Assembly: GCA_038258425.1 (NCBI GenBank)
Contig: JBBSPV010000031.1
Span: forward strand, 1 to 45,352
DNA from: DATLGB01 sp038258425
Lineage (GTDB): Bacteria; Actinomycetota; Thermoleophilia; Solirubrobacterales; Solirubrobacteraceae
Length of the DNA stretch: 45,352 nucleotides
Reading direction: 5' to 3'
Part shown: piece by piece, positions 14,503 through 22,510 of the stretch
How the letters are laid out: each line of letters begins with the position of its first letter
Numbering within the stretch: position 1 is the first letter of the stretch
Made by a program: the position numbers and the translations under genes
Notes under the pieces: generated by a model
The model's input: only the letters and a program-made list of their open reading frames with translations
Databases searched by the model: none
Told to the model about the DNA's origin: nothing

Positions 14503-17169
14503 TCAGAGGTCGCGCAGCTCCTCGATGGCGGGGCGGCGCAGGGCCCGCAGGGTTATCGTGCCGGCGGCCGCGACGCTCGCGCACGCGAGGACGGCCACGC
14601 TCGCGAGGTAGGTCCACGGCACCGCGAGCGCGTCCGGCGGCGGGTCGAAGACGCCGGTGAGAACCTTGACGAGCAGCTGGGAGATGCCGGTGGCGATGAC
14701 GGCCCCGAGCAGCAGTCCGCCGGCGGTGACGAACAGCGACTCGCTCCAGACGAAGCCGCCGAGCTGGCGGCCCTTGGCGCCCAGGGCGCCGGCGATGGCG
14801 AACGTGCGCCGGCGCTGGTGGAAGCCGAGACCGAGCGCCAGGCCGGTGGCAGCGGCCGCGAGGACGAGCGCGAAGCCGAGCTCGACGCGGGTCAGCCCGG
14901 ACAGCTCGACCGCCGTGAGGTCGGAGCCGATGACCTGGCGCTGGCTGACGAGGTCCGTGACCCGCGCGCCGGTTCCGACCTGGGCACGGACGCGCTGGGC
15001 GACGGTCGCGGGGCTCGTCCCGTCGGTCTGGAGGAGGAAGGAGCCGACGGCGTCTGAGCCGGTGGTCTTGGCCACGTAGGCGGCGTTGGCGACGAAGAAG
15101 GAGTCCTTGGGCGCGGTGGGGAACTCCTTCGCCACGCCGATGTAGCGAAACGGGATCGTCGTCAGCTGCCGGGTGCGGTTGTCGCGCAGGCGCAGCTTCA
15201 GCCGGTCGCCCGGGCGCAGCTGGAAGTCCTTGACGGTCTCGGCCGAGACGAGCACCCCGTCGGGCCGTGCGCCCAGCGACCGCATGAGCTGCTGGGCGCT
15301 GCCGCCGGCGAACCAGCCGTTCTGCAGCCGGCCGGCGGCGCCGATGGTCTGCGGGCGCACGCCGTAGAGGTCCTGGAGGTCCGCACCGACGTAGGCGAAG
15401 CGGTGCTGCAGCGGCTCGACGCTACGCACCCCGGGCACCGTCGCCAGGCGCGCGGCGCCCTGGGGACCGACGCGCACGCCGGGGGACTCGGTGACGGTGA
15501 CGTCGGCGCCGTTGGTCAGCCGCGCGTCGGCCTCGGCCTGCTGCAAGTAGGTCGAGTTGAACACGGCGGTGGACGCCGCGAACGCGGCGGTCAGCGCGAC
15601 GAGCGCCACGGCGCCTGCCAGCAGCCGCCGCTGGCGACCCATGGTGGCGGCGACGGTCGGCGCTAGCTCGCCCGCCAGCGGCCGCAGCAGCCGCGTCAGC
15701 GGGGCGCGGCCGCGCATGAGCACGAGGTCGGCGAGACGGTAGGCGAGCAGGCCGGCGCCCAGCCAGCCGAGCACCGGCGCCAGCAGCGCGTACCAGTTGA
15801 CCGACACCTGGGGGACGCCCTCGGGTGCGAGCACGAGGCTGTAGCCGTTCTTGGAGGCCTGCCAGTAGACGAGCCCGCAGCCGCCGAGCGCGACGAGGTC
15901 GAGTCCGTAGCGTGACCACCACGGGGCGCGGGCGTGACGGCCGACGTCCTGGCGCTGACCGGCGACGGTCAGGCCGCGGGCGTCGCGCCAGGCGGGCAGG
16001 GCGATCGAGGCGGCGGCGATCCCCAGTCCGGCGGCGGCGGCCCCGCCGGCCCACAGCACGGCGGCCACCGGGCCGGCGCCGAAGCTCGCGGTGCCGCACG
16101 CCGCCTGGCCGATCGCCAGCGCGCCCGCGAGCCCGGCGGCGACCCCGGCGCCCGCGGCCAGGCCCGTCTCGGCGAGCGCCACACGGACGAGCTGGCGCGT
16201 GGTCGCTCCCCGCGTGCGCAGCAACGCGGCGTCGCGGCGCCGGCGGTCGCGGCCGGCGGACGCGATCGAGGCGGTGACCATGCCGGCGAGGATCGCGCCG
16301 GGCACGCCGAGGAACAGGAACAGCAGCTGGGCGTAGAGCGCGTCCTGCCGGGCCTGGTCGAGCGCCGAGCCGACGTTGTCGCCCACCACGCCGGCGCCGG
16401 CGAGCCGGGTCTCGAGGTTGCGGGCCTGTCCGGAGACCTGAGTGAAGGCGACGCTGGGGCTGCCGGCCAGGGCGTGGTCGAGCGTGGCGTGCACCTGGGT
16501 GCGGACCAGCTCGGGGCGTGTCCGAGCGACCGGACCCTCGATCTGCGAGAAGGTCGCGCTCGGCAGCAGGATCACGTTGTCGGGCGGCGCCTGGGGCTGC
16601 GCTCCGATCGGCGCGCCGACCTTCTGGAACAGCGAGTCGGCCGCCGGCAGGTCGACGACCCCGTCGACCTTGACCTCGGCTGCGCTCAGGCCCGGCCGGT
16701 CGATCGAGACGCTGTCTCCGGGCCCGACGTGGAGGTTGGCGGCGGTCTGCTGGGCGAGCAGGACACCGGTGGAGCTGCCGGCGAGCGTACGCAGCTCGCC
16801 TCCGAACGCGCGGGCGTACCCGGCCGGCAGTCCGAGGACCTGGCCGGGCCCGGTCTGCTGGACCGATCCGACCGTGCTGGCCCGCAGACCGGCGGTGGCG
16901 GCGAAGCGCACCGGCAGGGCGCGCTTGACGCCCGGATAGCGTCGGACCTGTGCGAGCAGGGCCGCGGGCTTGGCGCCCGGCTGGGCCTCGACCTGCCAGT
17001 CGACCGGCACGCGCGCCATCGCGCGGTCGGTCATCTTCGCCGTCGTCGAGGAGAGGAAGGTGCCGATCGAGGCCAGCAGGGCGACGGCCACGGCCACGCC
17101 GGCGGCGGTCGAGACCAGACGGCTGCGACGGTGGGCGACGAGGCCGCGCAACCAGGTCAACGCGACCAT
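14503..17169 (-). CDS. ABC transporter permease with two FtsX-like halves
   Basis: An 888-aa membrane protein. One N-terminal membrane segment (about 15-38) is followed by a large external domain (about 40-270), then several membrane helices (about 280-400, 420-480, 505-530), a second large external domain (about 535-760) and three final helices (about 770-880). This is the duplicated FtsX/MacB-type layout found in exporters and lipoprotein- or peptide-handling transporters. Its start lies 13 nt inside the upstream ATPase gene. It is the last gene of the lipoprotein-ATPase-ATPase-permease operon. Substrate unknown; antimicrobial peptide or envelope-component export is plausible by analogy. 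Confidence 0.87.
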   Translation of the reverse strand: MVALTWLRGLVAHRRSRLVSTAAGVAVAVALLASIGTFLSSTTAKMTDRAMARVPVDWQVEAQPGAKPAALLAQVRRYPGVKRALPVRFAATAGLRASTVGSVQQTGPGQVLGLPAGYARAFGGELRTLAGSSTGVLLAQQTAANLHVGPGDSVSIDRPGLSAAEVKVDGVVDLPAADSLFQKVGAPIGAQPQAPPDNVILLPSATFSQIEGPVARTRPELVRTQVHATLDHALAGSPSVAFTQVSGQARNLETRLAGAGVVGDNVGSALDQARQDALYAQLLFLFLGVPGAILAGMVTASIASAGRDRRRRDAALLRTRGATTRQLVRVALAETGLAAGAGVAAGLAGALAIGQAACGTASFGAGPVAAVLWAGGAAAAGLGIAAASIALPAWRDARGLTVAGQRQDVGRHARAPWWSRYGLDLVALGGCGLVYWQASKNGYSLVLAPEGVPQVSVNWYALLAPVLGWLGAGLLAYRLADLVLMRGRAPLTRLLRPLAGELAPTVAATMGRQRRLLAGAVALVALTAAFAASTAVFNSTYLQQAEADARLTNGADVTVTESPGVRVGPQGAARLATVPGVRSVEPLQHRFAYVGADLQDLYGVRPQTIGAAGRLQNGWFAGGSAQQLMRSLGARPDGVLVSAETVKDFQLRPGDRLKLRLRDNRTRQLTTIPFRYIGVAKEFPTAPKDSFFVANAAYVAKTTGSDAVGSFLLQTDGTSPATVAQRVRAQVGTGARVTDLVSQRQVIGSDLTAVELSGLTRVELGFALVLAAAATGLALGLGFHQRRRTFAIAGALGAKGRQLGGFVWSESLFVTAGGLLLGAVIATGISQLLVKVLTGVFDPPPDALAVPWTYLASVAVLACASVAAAGTITLRALRRPAIEELRDL

Positions 17170-17840
17170 GCCGGCGCCTCGGTCTCGAGGCGGCCACCGT
17201 GCATCTTCCAGCGCTGCGTGAGTCGCTCGGCGACGATGAGGTCGTGCGTGCAGATCACGAGCGCGGCGCCGCTGTGCTCGGCGGCGGTGAGCAGGACGTC
17301 GACGACGACGCTGCCGCTTGCCCGGTCCAGCTGGCCGGTTGGCTCGTCGGCGAGGATGAGCCGCGGTTCGCCCGCGAGCGCGCGGGCGACGGCGACTCGC
17401 TGGGCCTGGCCGCCGGAGAGCTCTTCGGGCAGCTTGTCGGCGAGCTCGAGCACCGCGATGAGTTCAAGCGCTTCGCGGGCCCGGGCATGCGCGTCGGCGT
17501 CGGCCCATCCGGCCAGCACGAGCGGCAGGGCGGCATTCTCCTCGACGGTCAGCGGCGGCAACAGGCTCGGTCCCTGGAAGACGACGGCGACCGGGCCTGG
17601 ACGCAGCGCCGTGGATGATCCGAGGCCGGGCCAGCTGACCGAGCCGACGGTGGGGTCGTCGAGGCCGGCGAGCACGTGGAGCAGCGTCGACTTGCCCGAC
17701 CCGGAGGGCCCGACGACCGCGATTCGCGCGCCGGGAGCGACCTCGCAGGTCGTCGGCTGCAGCGCGACGGTGGCCGTGCTGCCGCTGCCGTAGGTGCGTG
17801 CGGCGCCGTCGCAGCGGGCGAGCGCCGGGGCGGCGGTCAC
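17157..17840 (-). CDS. ABC transporter ATP-binding protein (MacB/LolD type), second of pair
   Basis: A 227-aa nucleotide-binding domain. It has Walker A GPSGSGKST, Q-loop VVFQGPSLL, signature LSGGQAQRVAVARAL, Walker B LILADEPTGQLD and the switch His in ICTHD. This is the LolD/MacB-like class that works with FtsX-type permeases. The GTG start overlaps the stop of the preceding ATPase (GTGA) and its 3' end overlaps the permease start by 13 nt. With the neighbouring ATPase it may form a heterodimer under the two-halved permease. Confidence 0.9.
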   Translation of the reverse strand: MTAAPALARCDGAARTYGSGSTATVALQPTTCEVAPGARIAVVGPSGSGKSTLLHVLAGLDDPTVGSVSWPGLGSSTALRPGPVAVVFQGPSLLPPLTVEENAALPLVLAGWADADAHARAREALELIAVLELADKLPEELSGGQAQRVAVARALAGEPRLILADEPTGQLDRASGSVVVDVLLTAAEHSGAALVICTHDLIVAERLTQRWKMHGGRLETEAPAWSR

Positions 17841-18496
17841 GACTGGACCCGTCCGTCGCGCAGCCGGATCTCGCGGTCGGCCATGGCGGCCACCGCGGCG
17901 TCGTGGGTGACCACCAGCACGGCGGCGCCGGCGGCGGCCCGTTCGCGCAGCAGCCCGAGGGTGCGCTCGGCGGTCACGTCGTCGAGCTCGCCCGTGGGCT
18001 CGTCGGCGAGGATCACCGGCGGGTCGTTGGCCAGCGCGACCGCGAGTCCGGCGCGGGCGAGCTCACCGCCCGAGAGCTGCCCGGGGCGCGCGTGGGCGCG
18101 TCCGGAGAGGCCGCAGCCATCGAGCAGGTCGGTGCGTCCTGTGGCGCGGCGCCCGCTCAGGCGCTGCGCGAGCGCGACGTTGCCCGCGACGGAGAGGTGC
18201 CCGACGAGGTTGGCCTGCTGGAAGAGCATCCCGATGCGCCGACCGCGCAGGCGGGCGCGCTGCTCCTCCGACCGGCGCGAGAGCCGCTCGCCGTCGATGT
18301 AGACCATGCCGCCGTCGGGCTCGTCCAGCCCCGCCAGGCAGCTCAGCAGCGTCGACTTTCCCGACCCCGACGGTCCCGTGATGGCCACGACCTCGCCTTC
18401 CCGCACGGTCAGTGAGATGCCCCGCAGCGCCAGTGTCTCGTCGTCCCCGGCGTGGAAGAAGCGGTACAGGCTCTCGGCCTCGAGCACGGCGGTCAT
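17837..18496 (-). CDS. ABC transporter ATP-binding protein (MacB/LolD type), first of pair
   Basis: A 219-aa nucleotide-binding domain. Walker A GPSGSGKST at about 41-49, Q-loop MLFQQANL, Walker B VILADEPTGELD and switch His VVTHD are intact. The signature reads LSGGELARAGLAVAL, a little off the usual LSGGQ-x-QR form, so it may be the less active partner of a heterodimer. The start is ATG 18496, which overlaps the upstream lipoprotein stop (ATGA); an open frame reaching 18532 is rejected because the domain begins right after 18496. Confidence 0.9.
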   Translation of the reverse strand: MTAVLEAESLYRFFHAGDDETLALRGISLTVREGEVVAITGPSGSGKSTLLSCLAGLDEPDGGMVYIDGERLSRRSEEQRARLRGRRIGMLFQQANLVGHLSVAGNVALAQRLSGRRATGRTDLLDGCGLSGRAHARPGQLSGGELARAGLAVALANDPPVILADEPTGELDDVTAERTLGLLRERAAAGAAVLVVTHDAAVAAMADREIRLRDGRVQS

Positions 18497-19116
18497 CCCG
18501 TCCACCGCACCGAGTCGGTGACGATCCGCCACGGGTCGACGTTGTCGGCGCCCTTCGGCCCGCTGAGGGTCAGGACGAGCTCCGTGCCCGTGTGGAAGAA
18601 CGCGTACCGCTCGACGGCGTCCGTGCCGACCTTGCCCGTGACGGGGTCCGGGTTCGACGAGGCCTGGTACGTGATGCGCACGGCGCTGCCGGCCTGTCGC
18701 GTGACCTTCGAGACCTTCGGGTCGTGGAAGCCCTTGACGGACTGTGCGAGCTTCGGCACCACGGTCCGCTGGGCCCTGCGCACCGTCACCGGCGTGCCCG
18801 CCGGCCGTGCCTGCACCCGCACCGCGTTGAGCTTGTCGGTGAAGGTCACCGCCTTGCCGGACGCCGTGCGCGACCAGCCCTCGGGGACCTTGACCGAGTA
18901 GCCGGCTCCCGGTGGGGAGAAGGCGACGTAGGCCTGGTTGTCCGGGATGTCACCAGCCGGGTTGACCTCCGCGCCGTTCGGGTCGACCGGCTTGGACGCC
19001 TGGCCGCCTCCCGACGAGGAGGCGCCGCAGCCGGCGCCGACGAGGGCGACGCCGACCGCCGCGACGGTCAGGACCAGATGGGATGTCATGCCGCGCCGGA
19101 GGTGTGGGAGGACCAT
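18493..19116 (-). CDS. Putative lipoprotein, first gene of the ABC operon
   Basis: A 207-aa protein. A hydrophobic signal segment (SHLVLTVAAVGVALVGAGC) ends in a lipobox-like G-A-G-C, so the mature protein is probably lipid-anchored outside the cell. A Gly/Ser linker is followed by a compact domain with a PsbP/LpqN-like look (GYSVKVPEGWSRTASGKAVTFTD), seen in many actinobacterial lipoproteins; that resemblance is by eye. A TACGGT box 7 nt before ATG 19116 supports the long start; ATG 19089 is the alternative. It overlaps the first ATPase by 4 nt and probably feeds a ligand to, or assists, the transporter. Confidence 0.78.
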   Translation of the reverse strand: MVLPHLRRGMTSHLVLTVAAVGVALVGAGCGASSSGGGQASKPVDPNGAEVNPAGDIPDNQAYVAFSPPGAGYSVKVPEGWSRTASGKAVTFTDKLNAVRVQARPAGTPVTVRRAQRTVVPKLAQSVKGFHDPKVSKVTRQAGSAVRITYQASSNPDPVTGKVGTDAVERYAFFHTGTELVLTLSGPKGADNVDPWRIVTDSVRWTG

Positions 19117-19218
19117 GGCCGCGACCGTACGGTCCGGTGGTCAGCGCCCGGCTCGCGTCAGGTCAACGCCCGGTCAAAGCTGTGAGGAAGCGTGAAGTGC
19201 CCGGGTAGCGTCCGGGCG
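19117..19218. promoter_or_regulatory. Divergent promoter/operator between the ABC operon and the two-component system
   Basis: Two leaderless-type promoters face away from each other: TACGGT (complement of 19124-19129), 7 nt before ATG 19116, and TAGCGT (19206-19211), 7 nt before GTG 19219. Between them GGTCAA occurs twice, at 19161-19166 and 19172-19177, an 11-bp period. Direct repeats with about one helical turn are the usual binding pattern of OmpR-family regulators, so this is a candidate site for the adjacent response regulator. Confidence 0.5.
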
Positions 19219-19896
19219 GTGACCCGTCCCGGCATCCTGCTCGTCGAGGATGACGACGCCATCGCCACGGGGCTGGTGCGCGTGCTCGACAGCCAGGGCT
19301 ACGCAGTCCGACGCATCGCGCGCGGTGGTCCGGCCCTCGCCGCCGCCGGCGACGGTATCGAGCTCGTGATCCTCGACCTCGGCCTGCCCGACATCGACGG
19401 CATCGACCTGTGCCGAAGGCTCCGCCGCGCGCGCGCCGGGCTGGCGATCGTCATCCTCACCGCGCGCGACCAGGAGCTCGACGTGGTCGCCGGCCTTGAC
19501 GCGGGCGCCGACGACTACCTCTTCAAGCCGTTCCGACTGTCCGAGCTGCTCGCCCGTATCCGGGCGCACCTGCGACGCACCGCGACCTTCGCCGCGCTCG
19601 AGCCCGAGCCCGAGCTGCGTGCCCGCGACCTCCTCGTCGACCGGGCGGCGCGGCGGGCCTGGCGAGCCGACGAGCCGCTCGAGCTGCGCCCCAAGGAGTT
19701 CGACCTCCTTGCCCTGCTGGTCGCGGAGGCCGGGCGGGCGGTGAGCCGTGAGCGACTCATGCGCGAGGTGTGGGACACGGAGTGGACCGGCTCCACCAAG
19801 ACGCTGGACACCCACGTGCTGACGCTGCGCGGCAAGCTCGGCGCCGAGGCGATCACCACCCTGCGCGGCATCGGCTACCGCCTCGAGGGCCCGTGA
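19219..19896 (+). CDS. OmpR/PhoB-family response regulator
   Basis: A 225-aa protein. The receiver domain (about 4-118) has the acidic pocket D11-D13, phospho-acceptor Asp53 (LVILDLGLPDIDG), Thr81 and Lys103 (FKPF). The winged-helix DNA-binding domain (about 130-225) includes LELRPKEFDLLALLV and TLDTHVLTLRGKL. GTG 19219 is preferred over GTG 19192 because the receiver strand starts at once and a TAGCGT box sits 7 nt upstream. It overlaps the kinase gene (GTGA). It diverges from the ABC operon, which it probably regulates. Confidence 0.92.
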   Translation: MTRPGILLVEDDDAIATGLVRVLDSQGYAVRRIARGGPALAAAGDGIELVILDLGLPDIDGIDLCRRLRRARAGLAIVILTARDQELDVVAGLDAGADDYLFKPFRLSELLARIRAHLRRTATFAALEPEPELRARDLLVDRAARRAWRADEPLELRPKEFDLLALLVAEAGRAVSRERLMREVWDTEWTGSTKTLDTHVLTLRGKLGAEAITTLRGIGYRLEGP

Positions 19897-21170
19897 GGAG
19901 CCGCCTCGCCTTGGCCATCGCGACCGTCGCGGCCGCGGCGGTCACGCTGTTCGCCGTTCCGCTCGGCCTGGTGCTCGCCCAGACCTATCGCGACCGCGAG
20001 CTGCTGCGCCTGCAGCGCGACACCGTCGCCGCCACCCGCGCCGTGGACCTCACCCCGGGCACCGGCGATCCCATCGAGCTGCCGCCCACCCGCGACCGGC
20101 TCGCGGTCTACGACCGCGCCGGCCGACGCCAGGCCGGCACCGGCCCCGCGTCAGCCGACGGGATGCTGCGCGCCGCGCTGGCCAGCGGCCGGCTGGGGGC
20201 CCGTAGCGGCGGCGGCCGGCTGATCGCGGCCGTCCCGCTCATCGTCAACGAGCGGGTCGTCGGAGCCGTGCGCGCAGCGCGCACGGACGCCGCGGTCGCC
20301 GAGGACGCCCACAACGCCTGGCTGACGCTGGCGGCGCTCGGCACCGGGCTGATCCTCGCGGCCGCGCTGACCGCGATCGGGCTCGGCCGCCGGCTGGCGC
20401 GACCGTTGGAGCGCCTCGCGGTCGACGCGCGCCGCCTGGGCGACGGCGAGTTCACCGTCCGCGCCCACCGGGCCGCCATCCCTGAGCTCGACGCCGTGGC
20501 CGTCGCCCTCGACAACACCGCGCAGCGACTCGACGACCTGCTCGCCCGCGAGCGCGCCTTCAGCGCCGACGCCTCCCACCAGCTGCGCACGCCGTTGGCG
20601 GCCCTGCGCGTCGAGCTGGAGGGCCTGCAGCTGCGCGGCCAGCAGTCGCCCGAGCTCGCCGCCGCACTCCAGCAGGTCGAGCGCCTCCAGACCACGGTCG
20701 ACACACTGCTGGCCGTGGCGCGCGACGTTCCCCGCACCGGCCAGCAGGCAGACATCTCCGCCGTGCTCGACGACGTCGAGGCCCGCTGGCGCGGCCCGCT
20801 GGCCGCCGAGGGACGACCCCTGCACAGCGTGCGCCACGCTGATCGGCCCACGACCACCGCCGGCCGCGGCGTCGTGTCGGAGATCCTCGACGTGCTGGTC
20901 GCCAACGCCCATCAGCACGGCGCCGGCGCCGTCACGCTCACCGTCCGCGACCTCCACCGCAGTCTGGCCGTCGACGTCGCCGACGAGGGCCTCGGCTTTC
21001 CGGGCGATCCCGAGCACGCGTTCCGGCGCCGGACGGCGTCCCGCGACGGTCACGGCATCGGCCTCGCCCTGGCCCGCTCCCTCGCCGAGGCCGAGGGCGG
21101 ACGACTCACGGTCGGCCGCGCCGCACCGCAGCCGATCCTCACGCTCCTGTTGCCCGCCCCTGGGCCCTGA
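19893..21170 (+). CDS. Sensor histidine kinase
   Basis: A 425-aa protein. Membrane segments at about 6-28 and 140-167 flank a small external sensor region of ~110 aa. A HAMP-like linker (about 168-215) leads to the HisKA box FSADASHQLRTPLAALRVEL with His229, then a HATPase domain with N-box-like LVANAHQHGAG, DEGLGFP and GHGIGLALARSLAEAEGG. It would autophosphorylate and pass phosphate to the overlapping regulator. The G1 region is compact and the N box has His instead of the second Asn. Ligand unknown. Confidence 0.9.
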   Translation: MRSRLALAIATVAAAAVTLFAVPLGLVLAQTYRDRELLRLQRDTVAATRAVDLTPGTGDPIELPPTRDRLAVYDRAGRRQAGTGPASADGMLRAALASGRLGARSGGGRLIAAVPLIVNERVVGAVRAARTDAAVAEDAHNAWLTLAALGTGLILAAALTAIGLGRRLARPLERLAVDARRLGDGEFTVRAHRAAIPELDAVAVALDNTAQRLDDLLARERAFSADASHQLRTPLAALRVELEGLQLRGQQSPELAAALQQVERLQTTVDTLLAVARDVPRTGQQADISAVLDDVEARWRGPLAAEGRPLHSVRHADRPTTTAGRGVVSEILDVLVANAHQHGAGAVTLTVRDLHRSLAVDVADEGLGFPGDPEHAFRRRTASRDGHGIGLALARSLAEAEGGRLTVGRAAPQPILTLLLPAPGP

Positions 21171-21265
21171 CCGTCCCACGCGCCGTCTCGGGCAGCGGTC
21201 CGTTCCGCTCGCCGTCCTCCGACATATCTCATGGGTGCCTCACCCGGCGTGCCGACGATGGGCCC

Positions 21266-22510
21266 ATGGCCGGCGTCAGACAGCGGATCCTGCCTGCGCT
21301 GTGGCGAGCTGCCCTCCGACTGCGGCCCGCGAGACGCCGCGTTCAGCGGCACCCGCGCGTCTGCTTCCTGCTCGCGCACGCGTGGGGGACGGGCGGCACG
21401 ATCCGCACGACGCTCAACCTCGCCGGCGCGCTCGCCAGCACGCATGACGTGGAGGTTCTCAGCCTCCTGCGCCTGCGGCGGACCCCCGCCTTCGGCTTTC
21501 CGGAGGGCGTGCGCGTCACGGCGATCGACGACGCGCGTCGCCGCAGCCGCCGATCCGCCGGTCGGTTGGAGCGATGGCTGCGGTCGCGCCCCGGCCGGCT
21601 CGTTCACCACTCCGATCGGCTGTGGCGACGCTGCAGCCTGTGGACGGACCTGCAGTTGCTGCGGGCGCTGTGGCGGCTGGACGCCGACGTCCTCGTGGCC
21701 ACCCGCCCATCGCTCACGCTGATCGTCGCCGAGGCGGCTCCCCCGCGGGTCCGACGGGTCAGCGCCGAGCATCTGAGCTTCGGCACACGCCCCGCCCGGG
21801 TGCGGCGGCTGCTCGAGCGTCGGCTGGGTCGCCTCGACGCCGTCGTGACGCTGACGGAGGCCGATCGCGCCGCCTACGCGGCGGTCGCGCCGCCGAGCCT
21901 GCGTGTCGCGGCCATACCCAACGGCGTCACGCCGCTGGACGGACCGCCATCGCCGTTGTCGCACCCCGTCGTCATCTCATTCGGACGGCTGGCCCCGCAG
22001 AAGGACCAGCTCACCCTGATCCGGGCCTTCGCGCCGATCGCGCTGCGCGAGCCGCACTGGTCGCTGCGCATCTGCGGCGAGGGCCGGATGCGGGCGCGGC
22101 TCGAGGCCGAGGTCCTCCGGCTCGGGCTGGTGGGCCGGGTCGAGCTGCCCGGCAGGGTGACCGACGTCGGGCGCGAGCTCGACGGCGCCTCCGTGTTCGC
22201 GCTCAGCTCGCGCTTCGAGGGGTTTCCGATGGCGCTGCTCGAAGCGATGGGCAAGGGCGTCCCCGTGGTCTGCACGGACTGTCCCACGGGTCCGCGGGAA
22301 CTGGTCGAGCCCCGCGCCAACGGGCTGCTCGTACCCGTCGGGGACGTCGGTGCGCTGACGGCCGCGCTGATCGAGCTCGTGGAGAGCGACGCGCGGCGGC
22401 GGCGCCTCGGGGCCGGCGCGCTCGTCACGGCGTCGGCGTACGGCCTCGACGGCGTGGCTCGCCGCTGGAGCGCGCTGTTCGCCGAGCTCATGGGGGCGAG
22501 CGTACGATGA
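21266..22510 (+). CDS. Glycosyltransferase family 4 protein
   Basis: A 414-aa GT-B fold protein. The N-terminal Rossmann domain opens with VCFLLAHAWGTGGTIRTTLNLA (glycine-rich acceptor loop); the C-terminal GT4 domain starts near ISFGRLAPQKDQLTLIRAF and ends with the donor-binding motif SRFEGFPMALLEAMGKGVPVV. It transfers a sugar from a nucleotide donor to a surface glycan, lipid or teichoic-acid-like acceptor. No good promoter was found in the 95-nt gap after the kinase gene. The 3' end overlaps the opposing glycosyltransferase by 23 nt. Acceptor and sugar unknown. Confidence 0.87.
   Translation: MAGVRQRILPALWRAALRLRPARRRVQRHPRVCFLLAHAWGTGGTIRTTLNLAGALASTHDVEVLSLLRLRRTPAFGFPEGVRVTAIDDARRRSRRSAGRLERWLRSRPGRLVHHSDRLWRRCSLWTDLQLLRALWRLDADVLVATRPSLTLIVAEAAPPRVRRVSAEHLSFGTRPARVRRLLERRLGRLDAVVTLTEADRAAYAAVAPPSLRVAAIPNGVTPLDGPPSPLSHPVVISFGRLAPQKDQLTLIRAFAPIALREPHWSLRICGEGRMRARLEAEVLRLGLVGRVELPGRVTDVGRELDGASVFALSSRFEGFPMALLEAMGKGVPVVCTDCPTGPRELVEPRANGLLVPVGDVGALTAALIELVESDARRRRLGAGALVTASAYGLDGVARRWSALFAELMGASVR

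Noticed and set aside
15934..17793. 619-aa plus-strand open frame opposite the ABC permease and ATPase
   Set aside because: Antisense shadow; the minus strand carries Walker motifs and membrane helices.
19161..19177. TTGACC (complement of GGTCAA) as a -35 element for the lipoprotein operon
   Set aside because: Its spacing to the TACGGT -10-like box is about 31 or 42 nt, far from 17, so an operator is the better reading.
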